Shown here: piece after piece, positions 55,261-63,374 of the stretch
How positions within the stretch are numbered: position 1 is the first letter of the stretch
Layout of the letters: each line of letters begins with the position of its first letter
NCBI RefSeq assembly: GCF_000429985.1
Contig: NZ_AUCX01000015.1
Coordinates: 1-64,000, forward strand
Length of the DNA: 64,000 bases
Direction: 5' to 3'
DNA from: Maridesulfovibrio bastinii DSM 16055
GTDB lineage: Bacteria; Desulfobacterota; Desulfovibrionia; Desulfovibrionales; Desulfovibrionaceae
Translations under genes and position numbers: made by a program
Notes under the pieces: generated by a model
What the model saw: the letters and a program-made list of their open reading frames with translations, nothing else
What the model was told of the DNA's origin: nothing
The model's database searches: none

Positions 55261-57585
55261 CTATTGAACTCCCTCAAAGCTTACCAGCTTCTTCAGCAAC
55301 CCATCGGTTTCCGATTCCAACTGAAGAATGTCGGCTGCAACGTCTTCCAGAGAGCGCAGCGGAGTATGTTTGTAGAAATGCTTGTTGAAGCTGATCTGGT
55401 AGCCGATCTTGGTCTTTTCCAGATCAATCCATGCTTCTTCAACATGCGGACGGACCTCGCGCAGGAAATATTCGTGAACGTCTTCTTTAAGCGGAACTAC
55501 CTCGGTGTCCCGAAGGTCGGAGTCTGCTTCGTATTCAATGAACTGGTCTTTTTTGCCTGACGGATAGTATCCGTAATCAGAGAGTTGATCTTCGTCTGCA
55601 CGAAGTCTGTCCAAAAGCTGGTCCAGCTTATCCCCTTTGAGCTTATGAACTTTCTTGATGACCTTTTCGGCTTCTTCATCCTGCCAGCTCATGGCACTCA
55701 GGATTTGCTTCTTCTGAGGTGCGCCCAGCTTAATTTTCAAGCTCTTGAGCGTGTTATCAACTACATTAACGAACTTGTTGTAATCCATGAACAGTTCATC
55801 ACCGATTTCATCAGCAAGTTGCCCGGCTATCTCCATAAGTTTTTTCTGATCCCGCCATTTGGCTACCGAAAGTAATGTGCTTTTGTTCTTGGCGGTGATG
55901 CTGACCTCTTCCCGGTCTATGTGTCGTTCAATGCTGTCTTTGTGCTGCTTCAAATCGGAGTAAACGTCATCTCCGAACTCTTCATAAGTCCATTCCGCCA
56001 TCTCTTTGATTACCGGGATGAAACGTAATGATGCGACACGTTCGGGTGTAAATTGTGCTGCAAGACGCAAGGGCCTGTTGACCACGATCTTGTAATAGCC
56101 GAAGTCCTTGTTCTCAAAGACCTTGGATACTTCATCCTGATCCATGCTCAAATAGAGCTGAGTCAATTGCTCGATGTGCTCATCGGAGAGTTCACAGTTC
56201 TTTTCACCTAGATTCTTCCGTAGCGGACGAAACATTTCAGAACCATTGATGAGCTGGATTTTACCCTTCCGTTCCGGAGACTTGTTATTTGAAAGTACCC
56301 AGATATAGGTGGTGATGCCTGTGTTGTAGAACAGGTTGGTAGGCAGCTGGATGATGGCTTCTACCCAATCATTCTCAATGATGCACCTGCGAATGTTGCT
56401 GGCCCCGCCTCCTGCATCTCCGGTGAACAGGGATGATCCATTATGGACGGAAGCTATACGTGATCCTAAAGGAGAGGCAGACGAACTTTTCATCTTGTTG
56501 ACCATCTCCATCAAGAACAGAAGCTGTCCATCTGAAGAAGCTGGTGTAGCATCTACGGTGTTCTCATCGCCCCAATAGTCCTCCAAGCGCACCATAAAAC
56601 GGGGATCAACTATCTCTTTGCCGTCCTTGATGAACTTTGCGTCCGCACTCCATGACTTTCCGTACGGAGGATTGGAGAGCATGAAATCAAACTTCATACT
56701 CGAAAATTCATCGGTAGCCAGAGTTGAACCGAACTTGATGTTCTCAGGATCATTCCCTTTAATCATCATGTCAGACTTGCAGATAGCGTAAGTTTCGCCG
56801 TTAACTTCTTTTCCATATAGATACACATCAGCGGTGGTCTTCACCCCGCCTTCCGGGTCTTTGATGTACTTTTCAGACTCGGTAAGCATACCACCTGAAC
56901 CACAAGCTGGGTCATAGATAGTTAAGACTGGAGGCAAGTTCCCGTTCACCGGCTTGAACAATATATTGGTCATCAGGTGGATAACTTCACGAGGCGTAAA
57001 GTGTTCTCCTGCCTCTTCATTGTTCTCTTCGTTGAATTTGCGGATCAATTCCTCGAACACATAACCCATGCCGAGGTTGGTCAAAGCCGGAAGCAGCCTG
57101 CCATCTGAAGCTCGTCCAGCTTCGGGGCTTAGGTTGATCTCAGGAGAAACGAATTTTTCAATGACATCAAAGAGCACATCCGCAACAGCCATCTTTCTGG
57201 CTTGGCTGCGTAGGTCAAAGTGCTGGATGATCTCTTTTACGTTGTCGCTGAAACCATCCAGATAGTTTTTGAAGTTGGCTTCCAGCTGGGACGGGTTGTT
57301 CAGCAGAGACTTCAGCGTAAATTTTGATATATTATAGAAGACATATCCAGATTCTTCGCACAACGGGCTGGAGTCCAGAACTGCCATTTCAACTTCTTCC
57401 CGCTGATAGCGAACTTCTTCCAGAACAGCGTCTTTGGTGGGTTCAAGCAAACAATCAAGTCGTCTGAGTACGAACATAGGAAGAATAACATCTCTATATT
57501 TGCCTCGAACAAATACGTCTCTAAGGCAATCGTCAGCAATTGACCAAATAAAAGCAACCAGCTTGTTATGCGCGGTATGATCCAT
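55261..57585 (-). CDS. hsdM: Type I DNA adenine methyltransferase, M subunit
   Basis: About 774 residues, long for HsdM. HsdM N-terminal helical domain (IWSIADDCLRDVF), SAM motif YDPACGSGGMLTESEKY, catalytic LSNPPYGKSW (NPPY), and a C-terminal extension of about 250 residues rich in helices (EEAEKVIKKVHKLKGDKLD). It methylates adenine in the target, protecting the host. ATG 57585 has GGGA 7 nt upstream; a TTG at 57606 is less likely. First gene of the hsd operon. Confidence 0.94.
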   Translation of the reverse strand: MDHTAHNKLVAFIWSIADDCLRDVFVRGKYRDVILPMFVLRRLDCLLEPTKDAVLEEVRYQREEVEMAVLDSSPLCEESGYVFYNISKFTLKSLLNNPSQLEANFKNYLDGFSDNVKEIIQHFDLRSQARKMAVADVLFDVIEKFVSPEINLSPEAGRASDGRLLPALTNLGMGYVFEELIRKFNEENNEEAGEHFTPREVIHLMTNILFKPVNGNLPPVLTIYDPACGSGGMLTESEKYIKDPEGGVKTTADVYLYGKEVNGETYAICKSDMMIKGNDPENIKFGSTLATDEFSSMKFDFMLSNPPYGKSWSADAKFIKDGKEIVDPRFMVRLEDYWGDENTVDATPASSDGQLLFLMEMVNKMKSSSASPLGSRIASVHNGSSLFTGDAGGGASNIRRCIIENDWVEAIIQLPTNLFYNTGITTYIWVLSNNKSPERKGKIQLINGSEMFRPLRKNLGEKNCELSDEHIEQLTQLYLSMDQDEVSKVFENKDFGYYKIVVNRPLRLAAQFTPERVASLRFIPVIKEMAEWTYEEFGDDVYSDLKQHKDSIERHIDREEVSITAKNKSTLLSVAKWRDQKKLMEIAGQLADEIGDELFMDYNKFVNVVDNTLKSLKIKLGAPQKKQILSAMSWQDEEAEKVIKKVHKLKGDKLDQLLDRLRADEDQLSDYGYYPSGKKDQFIEYEADSDLRDTEVVPLKEDVHEYFLREVRPHVEEAWIDLEKTKIGYQISFNKHFYKHTPLRSLEDVAADILQLESETDGLLKKLVSFEGVQ

Positions 57586-57854
57586 GAATTTCCCGTTATA
57601 TTTCAAGAGTAATGTTGAGAGCGAAAGAAGACTTCGAATAGTCTCATTTTTTATGCGGGATGATATAGAGTGTTATTTAAAATAGCAAACTCACTTTTGG
57701 GTATGCATGAAATAAACTCACGATATGCCCTGACCATTTCACCACCGCCTGAGCCACAGAATCACCAAAAATAAAATCAAAGTTTGGCGTGACCGAATTT
57801 CAAGCATCAGGATAGCCTTCAAGTTTTACAATATACTAAAATTGAAGGAGATTT

Positions 57855-58256
57855 ATGATGCAGGTATTTGACGATCCGATGTTTAACATGATCTTTTCGT
57901 ACACCAGAAAGCAGGCAATTGAAGATGGCAACCTAATCGATGTAACCGAACAAGCTAAAGAAGCTGGATTCAAGATTCCGGTCGCAGTTTCGTTAAATCT
58001 CTACGATGGATACATCAAACCACCGGAAGGTCTTGAAGGCGAAGGGCAGAGCATAGAAGGGCGGCTCCATGACCTTTTTACGATGTGCATGTTGGCAATG
58101 CAGGAGAATCTGGACCAGAGTAGGATCAATTTTCAGGTGTTGTTTCTGATGTCAGCAGAACCCAGAAAACTGGAAGAAGTGGAAGTGATCTGCCAGTGCG
58201 GTCCAGATGATGATATGAAACCATGTATTACGCTGATGCTACCGGATGATGATTAA
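57855..58256 (+). CDS. DUF6573 family protein (copy A)
   Basis: 133 residues, acidic, soluble. Core RKQAIEDGNLIDVTEQAKEA then GFKIPVAVSLNLYDGYI, PPEGLEGEGQS and a C-terminal PCITLMLPDDD. Relatives occur on plasmids, phages and integrative elements; no biochemical role is known. A paralogue with about half identical residues lies at 60386. Both share a similar ~70-nt leader ending in TTGAAGGAGAT. It is divergent from hsdM across 269 nt that must hold both promoters. Confidence 0.8.
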   Translation: MMQVFDDPMFNMIFSYTRKQAIEDGNLIDVTEQAKEAGFKIPVAVSLNLYDGYIKPPEGLEGEGQSIEGRLHDLFTMCMLAMQENLDQSRINFQVLFLMSAEPRKLEEVEVICQCGPDDDMKPCITLMLPDDD

Positions 58257-58436
58257 AAATGCCGAGGTCCCGGACTTTTTAGGGACCGAGGTGTATAGAA
58301 ATTTTTTTGGACGTGGTGTTGCCGCGAACCCAAAAAAAAGTGGTTATCTAGATATGATCCTAGTTATCCCACACCTCTGTCTACTGCCTGCCCTTCTTGT
58401 CTGGATCGTTAAAGGGAGTTTTGCTATGTTCCCTTC

Positions 58437-59420
58437 ATGTCTAAGAAACTAAAGAAACCCAAAAAGACAAAGAAAAAAGTAAGCGATAGAGATAATATTG
58501 ATCGTCTTGAAACTATAGCCTTTTGGCTCTGGGAGTATACACGAAGGAATGCATCGTACAGACGAAGGGTAAATGTTATTTATCGAATCTGGGACAGGTT
58601 CGAGGAAATAGGCGAGCTGGATAATTTATTAGAACTTACTCTCCATGATTTTGTAGATGACTTAAAAGACGAGCAGGAGGTTGACCTAACAGAAAATTGG
58701 TTCACAGAGCGTCTTGAAGATTATGGCGAAGAGTATTTACGATATTATTATAAATACATCATTATTTCAGGTAGTTTTGCTCGTTCATTTGGCCGGGTAT
58801 TAAAAGACTATGATGAAGGGATAGATACCGAGGAAGTTCTGGAATTGCTCCTCAAAGGTGAAGAGTTTTCTTTTCGAAGCTCGGATAAATATGATCAGTA
58901 TGCGGTAATGTGGCTTCGCGACAAATGGGTTTTATCTATAAATGGTAAGTCTCCGACTTTTTTTAATTCGATGTTAGATGATGGTGATCAGATTGATTCT
59001 GACCCAAAACAAATGGTTACGCATGCTGATGATTTTGCAGAAGAACTTAATGGTCTGAATATATGTAAACAACTGTTTGAAAATATTCTTTCTGAAGAAG
59101 AAATAGACTATGAGACAAAGCAGCAAGTTTATGAGTTCGGTGGGCAGGGATTGAATATTGATCCTAATGGAGATGTCATGCGTTTGGTCGTGCTCTGGCT
59201 TTGGGACAAAATACATGAGGGCATTGAAAGAGGAGACCAGCCGAAATCTTTCGATGAGATTTATCCGTTACTGAAAGAACGGTTAAGAGAAGGTTATCTT
59301 GTCAATGTTTCCTACGATTCTCTGTTTAAGAGAGGCCGGATTAGAAATTATTACGAAGTAACGAAATATTGCATAGAAAATTTAACAGTTCTTCCTCTTA
59401 ATTTTAAATTAAAACAGTAG
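58437..59420 (+). CDS. Unknown mobile-element protein with DUF6499-like motif
   Basis: 327 residues, very charged: lysine-rich N-terminus (KKLKKPKKTKKKV) and mostly acidic helices. TIAFWLWEYTRRNASYRRR resembles the WEFLRRN motif of DUF6499 proteins of integrative elements; VMRLVVLWLWDKIHEG near residue 245 looks like a second related motif. No catalytic motif seen. The ATG at 58437 lacks its own ribosome site but overlaps an 8-codon frame (58424-58450) that has GGGAG, so coupled translation is possible. Function unknown. Confidence 0.6.
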   Translation: MSKKLKKPKKTKKKVSDRDNIDRLETIAFWLWEYTRRNASYRRRVNVIYRIWDRFEEIGELDNLLELTLHDFVDDLKDEQEVDLTENWFTERLEDYGEEYLRYYYKYIIISGSFARSFGRVLKDYDEGIDTEEVLELLLKGEEFSFRSSDKYDQYAVMWLRDKWVLSINGKSPTFFNSMLDDGDQIDSDPKQMVTHADDFAEELNGLNICKQLFENILSEEEIDYETKQQVYEFGGQGLNIDPNGDVMRLVVLWLWDKIHEGIERGDQPKSFDEIYPLLKERLREGYLVNVSYDSLFKRGRIRNYYEVTKYCIENLTVLPLNFKLKQ

Positions 59421-59555
59421 CTTGGATTGGACACGACTTTTATTTCAACCTGTGGTTATCAATAGTTCCTAAATTTTGGTTTCCTTGGATCAACGGCAAC
59501 ATCAAGGTGATCGGCACCGTTGCCAACTTAAAAATATTACCAAGGAGATTATATC

Positions 59556-60206
59556 ATGGAAAATTATACTGTAAACGCTGCAGTTGAATCGGTTGAACTT
59601 CAGGAAGAATTTAACGAATCTTTTTCCGGTGATGATGAAGATTTTATGGCTCGTGCAGCAGCAGATGCTGAGAACAGTGTTAAAGCCAAGTCCGCCAGCA
59701 GCAAAAAAGACAATGCCCAGAAGAAATCTGAGCCTACTGAAGTTCAGGATGATCAGACTTCTGATGATGGGGATGACGGCAGCGGTGGCAATGGTGCCAA
59801 AAAAGCCAAAGCAAAGCAGGTACGGGCACGGGCTGTCAGTGCCTCTGAAAAAGCTAAGTTTGCCAAACTGCTGGTAGAATCTTTTTCTACTGATGATAGC
59901 TGGAATGGTGTGGTTCGTGCCAGTAAGGCTTGTGGTTTATTCAATGTAAGTAAGCAGGTGGCTAAGGATATATATCTTGCAGCAGGTGAATCTCTTTTCG
60001 AGAAAGCAAAGAAGTACGTAAAGTGGGTAGATGATGAAGTTGCAGCTAAAAATGATTTGCCGTACGTCAATGCCAAAGGAACATTGACTATTCCTACTGA
60101 GGCGATGAAGAATCTTTCAAATTATGAAGACCTGAAGAAAAATATGGTTAAATTTAATATGACCCATGATGAAGATGGAACTATCGTTCTCGAGCCGATT
60201 ATGTAG
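59556..60206 (+). CDS. Unknown acidic protein with C-terminal AbrB-like segment
   Basis: 216 residues: acidic, disordered N-terminus (about 1-80; DDGDDGSGGNG), a basic patch KKAKAKQVRARA, a helical region (about 90-165) and a C-terminal YVNAKGTLTIPTEAMKNL with DEDGTIVLEPI, which looks like the swapped-hairpin half of AbrB/MazE DNA-binding domains. AAGGAG precedes the start. Followed by a terminator. DNA binding is inference. Confidence 0.6.
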   Translation: MENYTVNAAVESVELQEEFNESFSGDDEDFMARAAADAENSVKAKSASSKKDNAQKKSEPTEVQDDQTSDDGDDGSGGNGAKKAKAKQVRARAVSASEKAKFAKLLVESFSTDDSWNGVVRASKACGLFNVSKQVAKDIYLAAGESLFEKAKKYVKWVDDEVAAKNDLPYVNAKGTLTIPTEAMKNLSNYEDLKKNMVKFNMTHDEDGTIVLEPIM

Positions 60207-60233
60207 ATTCATTCTTAATCAAAAACTGTTTTC

Positions 60234-60268
60234 AAAAGGGTATCCTCCGGGATGCCCTTTTTCTTTTT
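60234..60268 (+). terminator. Terminator after the 216-aa gene
   Basis: AAAAGGGTATCC pairs with GGGATGCCCTTTT (one mismatch), followed by CTTTTT. Confidence 0.8.
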
Positions 60269-60385
60269 GGCGATAAAATTATTGCCGACCATTCGAATCA
60301 TAATCCTGATATTTTTCGTGACCATCATTTCTGCCTGAGGATATCCTTTAAGTCCCATAACCGTCTAAACTTGAAGGAGATTAAT

Positions 60386-60784
60386 ATGGTTATCAATTGC
60401 ATACCTGAGGTTTTCCTTATTCATTCCTATCTGCGTAAGCAGGCTATAGAAGATGGATACCTTATTGATGTTACCGAAAAGGCTAAAGAGTCAGGTTTCA
60501 AAGTACCGGTTTGTATTTCCCTGAACCTACATGAACGATACGTAACCCCTCCAAGCGGTCTTGAAGGAGAAGGACAAAGCTATGATGGACGGCTTCATGA
60601 TGTTTTCGAAATTTGTAAGGCGGCGGTATACGAACGTCTTGATGAAAACAGGGTAATCTTCAATGTCTTTTTTTTAATGAAGACAAAGCCGAGGACCCTC
60701 GAAGATGTGGAGATTGTATCAGTTATAGGCCCAGACGATGATGGCAAACCTTGTCTTACGTTGATGCTGCCCGAAGACGACTGA
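60386..60784 (+). CDS. DUF6573 family protein (copy B)
   Basis: 132 residues, paralogue of 57855-58256: RKQAIEDGYLIDVTEKAKES, PPSGLEGEGQSYDGRLHD and PCLTLMLPEDD. The start at 60386 has AAGGAG 6 nt upstream; a longer form from 60371 would include the ribosome site. Its leader (CGTGACC, GAGGATATCCTTTAAG, TTGAAGGAGAT) resembles that of copy A, so gene and control region were duplicated together. Confidence 0.8.
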   Translation: MVINCIPEVFLIHSYLRKQAIEDGYLIDVTEKAKESGFKVPVCISLNLHERYVTPPSGLEGEGQSYDGRLHDVFEICKAAVYERLDENRVIFNVFFLMKTKPRTLEDVEIVSVIGPDDDGKPCLTLMLPEDD

Positions 60785-61023
60785 TCATTTCTCTGCTGGG
60801 GAACTACGAGAACTAGGCAGTGTTTGAGCAGAGGTCTGAAAATAGTCTCAATGCTGATCTAGTCAGAAAAGGGTAATCCGGTGAATATGAGCCGAGTTTA
60901 TCCTTGCCGTTCTTGGAGAGTCTATTCATTCATAAGTCGTTTTCTCCAATCTTCTGTTATTTGGGCTAATGATATTTTCCCAAAATTCTAGATAGATATA
61001 TGATAGTAAAGGAGGATTAGATT

Positions 61024-61194
61024 ATGTCTGAATCAAAGAGATGCCATAAGTGCGGAACTGAAAATCTTTTGAAGGCTAAACGGTGCTATAACTGTGGATC
61101 AAAGCTTTCTATGGGAGCAAATATCCTTTATCTCGTAAAGATGGGTGTCATACTTGCGGTTATCTATGCGGTCAGTAAGCTTGTCATGAATTGA
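61024..61194 (+). CDS. Small zinc-ribbon membrane peptide (56 aa)
   Basis: 56 residues: KRCHKCGTENLLKAKRCYNC forms a CxxC-N-CxxC zinc ribbon, followed by one hydrophobic helix (ILYLVKMGVILAVIYAV) and a short tail. GGAGG lies 9 nt upstream. Such zinc-ribbon single-pass proteins are common, of unknown function. The gene stands alone between DUF6573 copy B and the 138-aa gene. Confidence 0.75.
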   Translation: MSESKRCHKCGTENLLKAKRCYNCGSKLSMGANILYLVKMGVILAVIYAVSKLVMN

Positions 61195-61411
61195 TGTAGT
61201 TTTCTCCCGGGACCTCGGCGTTCCGGGAGAACATGAATAATATTGTCGAACGGCATGAAGGCCTTTTTTCTGGAGCTTCCGCTATTTCTTTTTAATTTCC
61301 TGTCAAAATATCTTTCAAAATTATCCCTTCCTTCAATTTTAATCCTTTTTCTGGAGTTCCCTGCGCCTGCAACAGACAAATCGCAGGAGAATTGGAATGT
61401 ACGAAAAAATA

Positions 61412-61440
61412 AATATTCACCGTTAACGACGGTGATATTC
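61412..61440 (+). promoter_or_regulatory. Inverted repeat upstream of the 138-aa gene (site 1)
   Basis: AATATTCACCGT faces ACGGTGATATT over TTAACG. A second CCGTTAACG block recurs 30 nt on. Probably an operator. Confidence 0.5.
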
Positions 61441-61466
61441 AGAATTTCCGTTAACGTCCTTTTTGA

Positions 61467-61492
61467 TTGGTTTATAGGTATATATAAACCAA
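61467..61492 (+). promoter_or_regulatory. Inverted repeat upstream of the 138-aa gene (site 2)
   Basis: TTGGTTTATA and TATAAACCAA with a 6-nt centre, 7 nt before the GGAGG of the next gene. Suits an autoregulated AbrB-like protein. Confidence 0.5.
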
Positions 61493-61514
61493 ACATTTAA
61501 GGAGGTTGTTTATT

Positions 61515-61931
61515 ATGACCAAGAAGAAGGAAAACAAGGCAAAGAAAGGTTTTGTCGAGTCTAGGTACAACGCACCGTTATTGCGGAAGATGTGTGAAGA
61601 TGGTGTTGATGCTCAAAGTGCGAAGAATCAGCTGAATCTGTGCTCTCTTCAGAGTCTAAGGCAACATTTGATGCGGTTATCTGTGGAAGATAACCAGTTG
61701 CGGACATTGCCGGGATTGTATTCACGTTCTGTGAACACAGTTAAGTTGGGCAAACAAGGTTTGAAGATAACATTGAAGAAGTTCGAAACTGCCGGAATCA
61801 ATTTTCCTGAAGGATCGGAGTTTTCCATCAGTTTTGATGGAGAGAAAAAGATCATTCTGGAAAAGCTTGGCGGTCCCGAAGTTGCTGTTCCTACTGAAGC
61901 TGTTGTTAAAGGTGAAGATATTCAAGGATAG
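61515..61931 (+). CDS. Putative AbrB/SpoVT-like DNA-binding protein
   Basis: 138 residues. Basic N-terminus (KKKENKAKKGFVESR), helical part (about 20-65, with SAKNQLNLCSLQSLRQHLMR looking HTH-like), and LGKQGLKITLKKFETAGI then EGSEFSISFDGEKKIILEKL, an AbrB-like strand pattern. GGAGG precedes the start by 10 nt. Two palindromes upstream suggest autoregulation. The family call is inferred from the pattern only. Confidence 0.5.
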   Translation: MTKKKENKAKKGFVESRYNAPLLRKMCEDGVDAQSAKNQLNLCSLQSLRQHLMRLSVEDNQLRTLPGLYSRSVNTVKLGKQGLKITLKKFETAGINFPEGSEFSISFDGEKKIILEKLGGPEVAVPTEAVVKGEDIQG

Positions 61932-61947
61932 GTTGTCCCCTATCTCC

Positions 61948-61982
61948 AAAAAGTCGTGGCCTATTTGCTGCGACTTTTTATT
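61948..61982 (+). terminator. Terminator after the 138-aa gene
   Basis: AAAAAGTCG and CGACTTTTT enclose a loop, and the T run is on the plus strand. Confidence 0.85.
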
Positions 61983-62094
61983 TGTCTGGTCAGTGCGGTA
62001 CCTGGCCCCTCAAAATTATTAAAACAAAGACTCCAGCCCCTCTCATTTATTTATTTCAGAACTTGAATCCTACGTTGATAGATACCCCTGAATC

Positions 62095-62252
62095 TGGTCT
62101 GAGGCTAAACTAACGGGTGTTTTATCGAGAGATAGGCCGGGTTGGAGAAGCCTCCCGATATGCTCCTCCTTCCCGGTTGGGTTTAGTCTACCCCGTCACT
62201 CACTGAGTGACCTACTCCACGCACCGCATGGAGGTGGACCTTGCGGTCTCGA
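62095..62252 (+). ncRNA. Candidate structured RNA or structured DNA site
   Basis: A GC-rich stretch in an AT-rich 550-nt gap. Candidate helices: TCGAGA (62124) with TCTCGA near 62247, CCGGG/CCCGG, GGAG/CTCC, GTCACTC/GAGTGAC, ACCGCA/TGCGGT, and CTAAAC/GTTTAG. No reading frame with an initiation signal crosses it. It could be a regulatory RNA, an origin of transfer or a replication control site. No known RNA family recognised. Confidence 0.35.
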
Positions 62253-62486
62253 AAATTATTTAAACCTTCCTTGTCTCGAATATCTATTTTTGATAAAATA
62301 CATATAATTCAAGCTGTTAAGCAGTTTTAGGTGTATGAAAAGAGTATGAAAAAATACTCGAAACTAACCCATAAAATTGCAGACCAGATGGCTACGGTAC
62401 TGGCTATTCTGCCGCAGTGCCAAATTTTAAAAATGTCATGGCAGAGACGATAATTCCGGGCAACCGGAACAATGTTGGAGGTTGTG

Positions 62487-63374
62487 ATGGGTACGTTGTC
62501 TTCCTCGGTAAACCTGCCGCAGGTCATTCCGATGTCTGCGGAGGCAAAAGTCATCCACGATGATTTGTTGGCTCAAGAACAGTTAATTAGGGCTAAATAC
62601 CGATCTTTTGAAACCGCTGATGCTTTGAGGAAGCTCAAAAGTGGTCGCGACTTAATCAAACTCAAGGATGTGGTGAACAAAGGCAGACGCAAGGGCTATT
62701 TTGAAACTGTGGTTGGCTTAATGTTTCGTGATGAAAACGGAGTTCAACTTATTAAAAAGACCGCTAGATGTGATCGCATGAAAGTCGCACGGTTTAAAGA
62801 TGCCGAAGATTTTCATTTTCTCGGCTGGACTAACCTTGTGACTGTTTCAGAAGTAGCCAGCAATAACTATAATAAGATTGCTGACTTTTTTAAGAAGATT
62901 TCTTTTGATCCTATGAAACACAAGAAGCTGACCTCCAAAGAGTTTTCTGTGGCTGTTAAGTCTGCTGAGATCACATTTAAGCTGAAGGAAGAACAGGTTG
63001 GTCCTATTAAGGAAGAGTTCGTTCGTACAGCTGTTCGCAGGAAGATTAATTTCGATAGTAAGTTCATGAAAGTGTTGAGCAACTCTTCTAATCCAGAAGC
63101 TTTGCTCCGTGCGAAGGTTGAATACAATGCCACCAAGGTTCCTAACTATACAAAGAATACCGAACCGGATGTAGGTGATATTGAAATCCTTTTCGACAAA
63201 CTTCACACGTTGTTGAAATATACGAACTTTCTAGGAGATGAAAAAGGCAAGCTGGATCATATCCCCGGTTACTTGTTTGAAGATTTAGCACATGAGCTTG
63301 GCTATGCTTTTGTCAAAGCTGGCTATTCAGGAGAAAAAGCAAATGCGAATGTATTTATCGTCCATGACGTATGA
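62487..63374 (+). CDS. Unknown mobile-element protein (295 aa)
   Basis: 295 residues, basic, mostly helical with some strands; no signal or membrane segment. VSEVASNNYNKIADFFKKIS and ELGYAFVKAGYSGEKANANV are visible but match no family I know. ATG 62487 is used because GGAGG is 5 nt upstream; ATG 62472 lacks one. Its last 32 nt overlap the next gene, so the two are translationally coupled and may act together. Confidence 0.7.
   Translation: MGTLSSSVNLPQVIPMSAEAKVIHDDLLAQEQLIRAKYRSFETADALRKLKSGRDLIKLKDVVNKGRRKGYFETVVGLMFRDENGVQLIKKTARCDRMKVARFKDAEDFHFLGWTNLVTVSEVASNNYNKIADFFKKISFDPMKHKKLTSKEFSVAVKSAEITFKLKEEQVGPIKEEFVRTAVRRKINFDSKFMKVLSNSSNPEALLRAKVEYNATKVPNYTKNTEPDVGDIEILFDKLHTLLKYTNFLGDEKGKLDHIPGYLFEDLAHELGYAFVKAGYSGEKANANVFIVHDV

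Noticed and set aside
58246-58452. 68-codon frame after DUF6573 copy A
   Set aside because: It overlaps the stop of the upstream gene and the start of the next and looks non-coding; only its last part may serve translational coupling.
61164-61500. Overlapping frames on both strands between the zinc-ribbon and AbrB-like genes
   Set aside because: No ribosome sites, no recognisable motifs, and they run through operator-like repeats.
62346-62453. 35-codon frame before the 295-aa gene
   Set aside because: No convincing ribosome site and no similarity that I recognise; left out as a gene.
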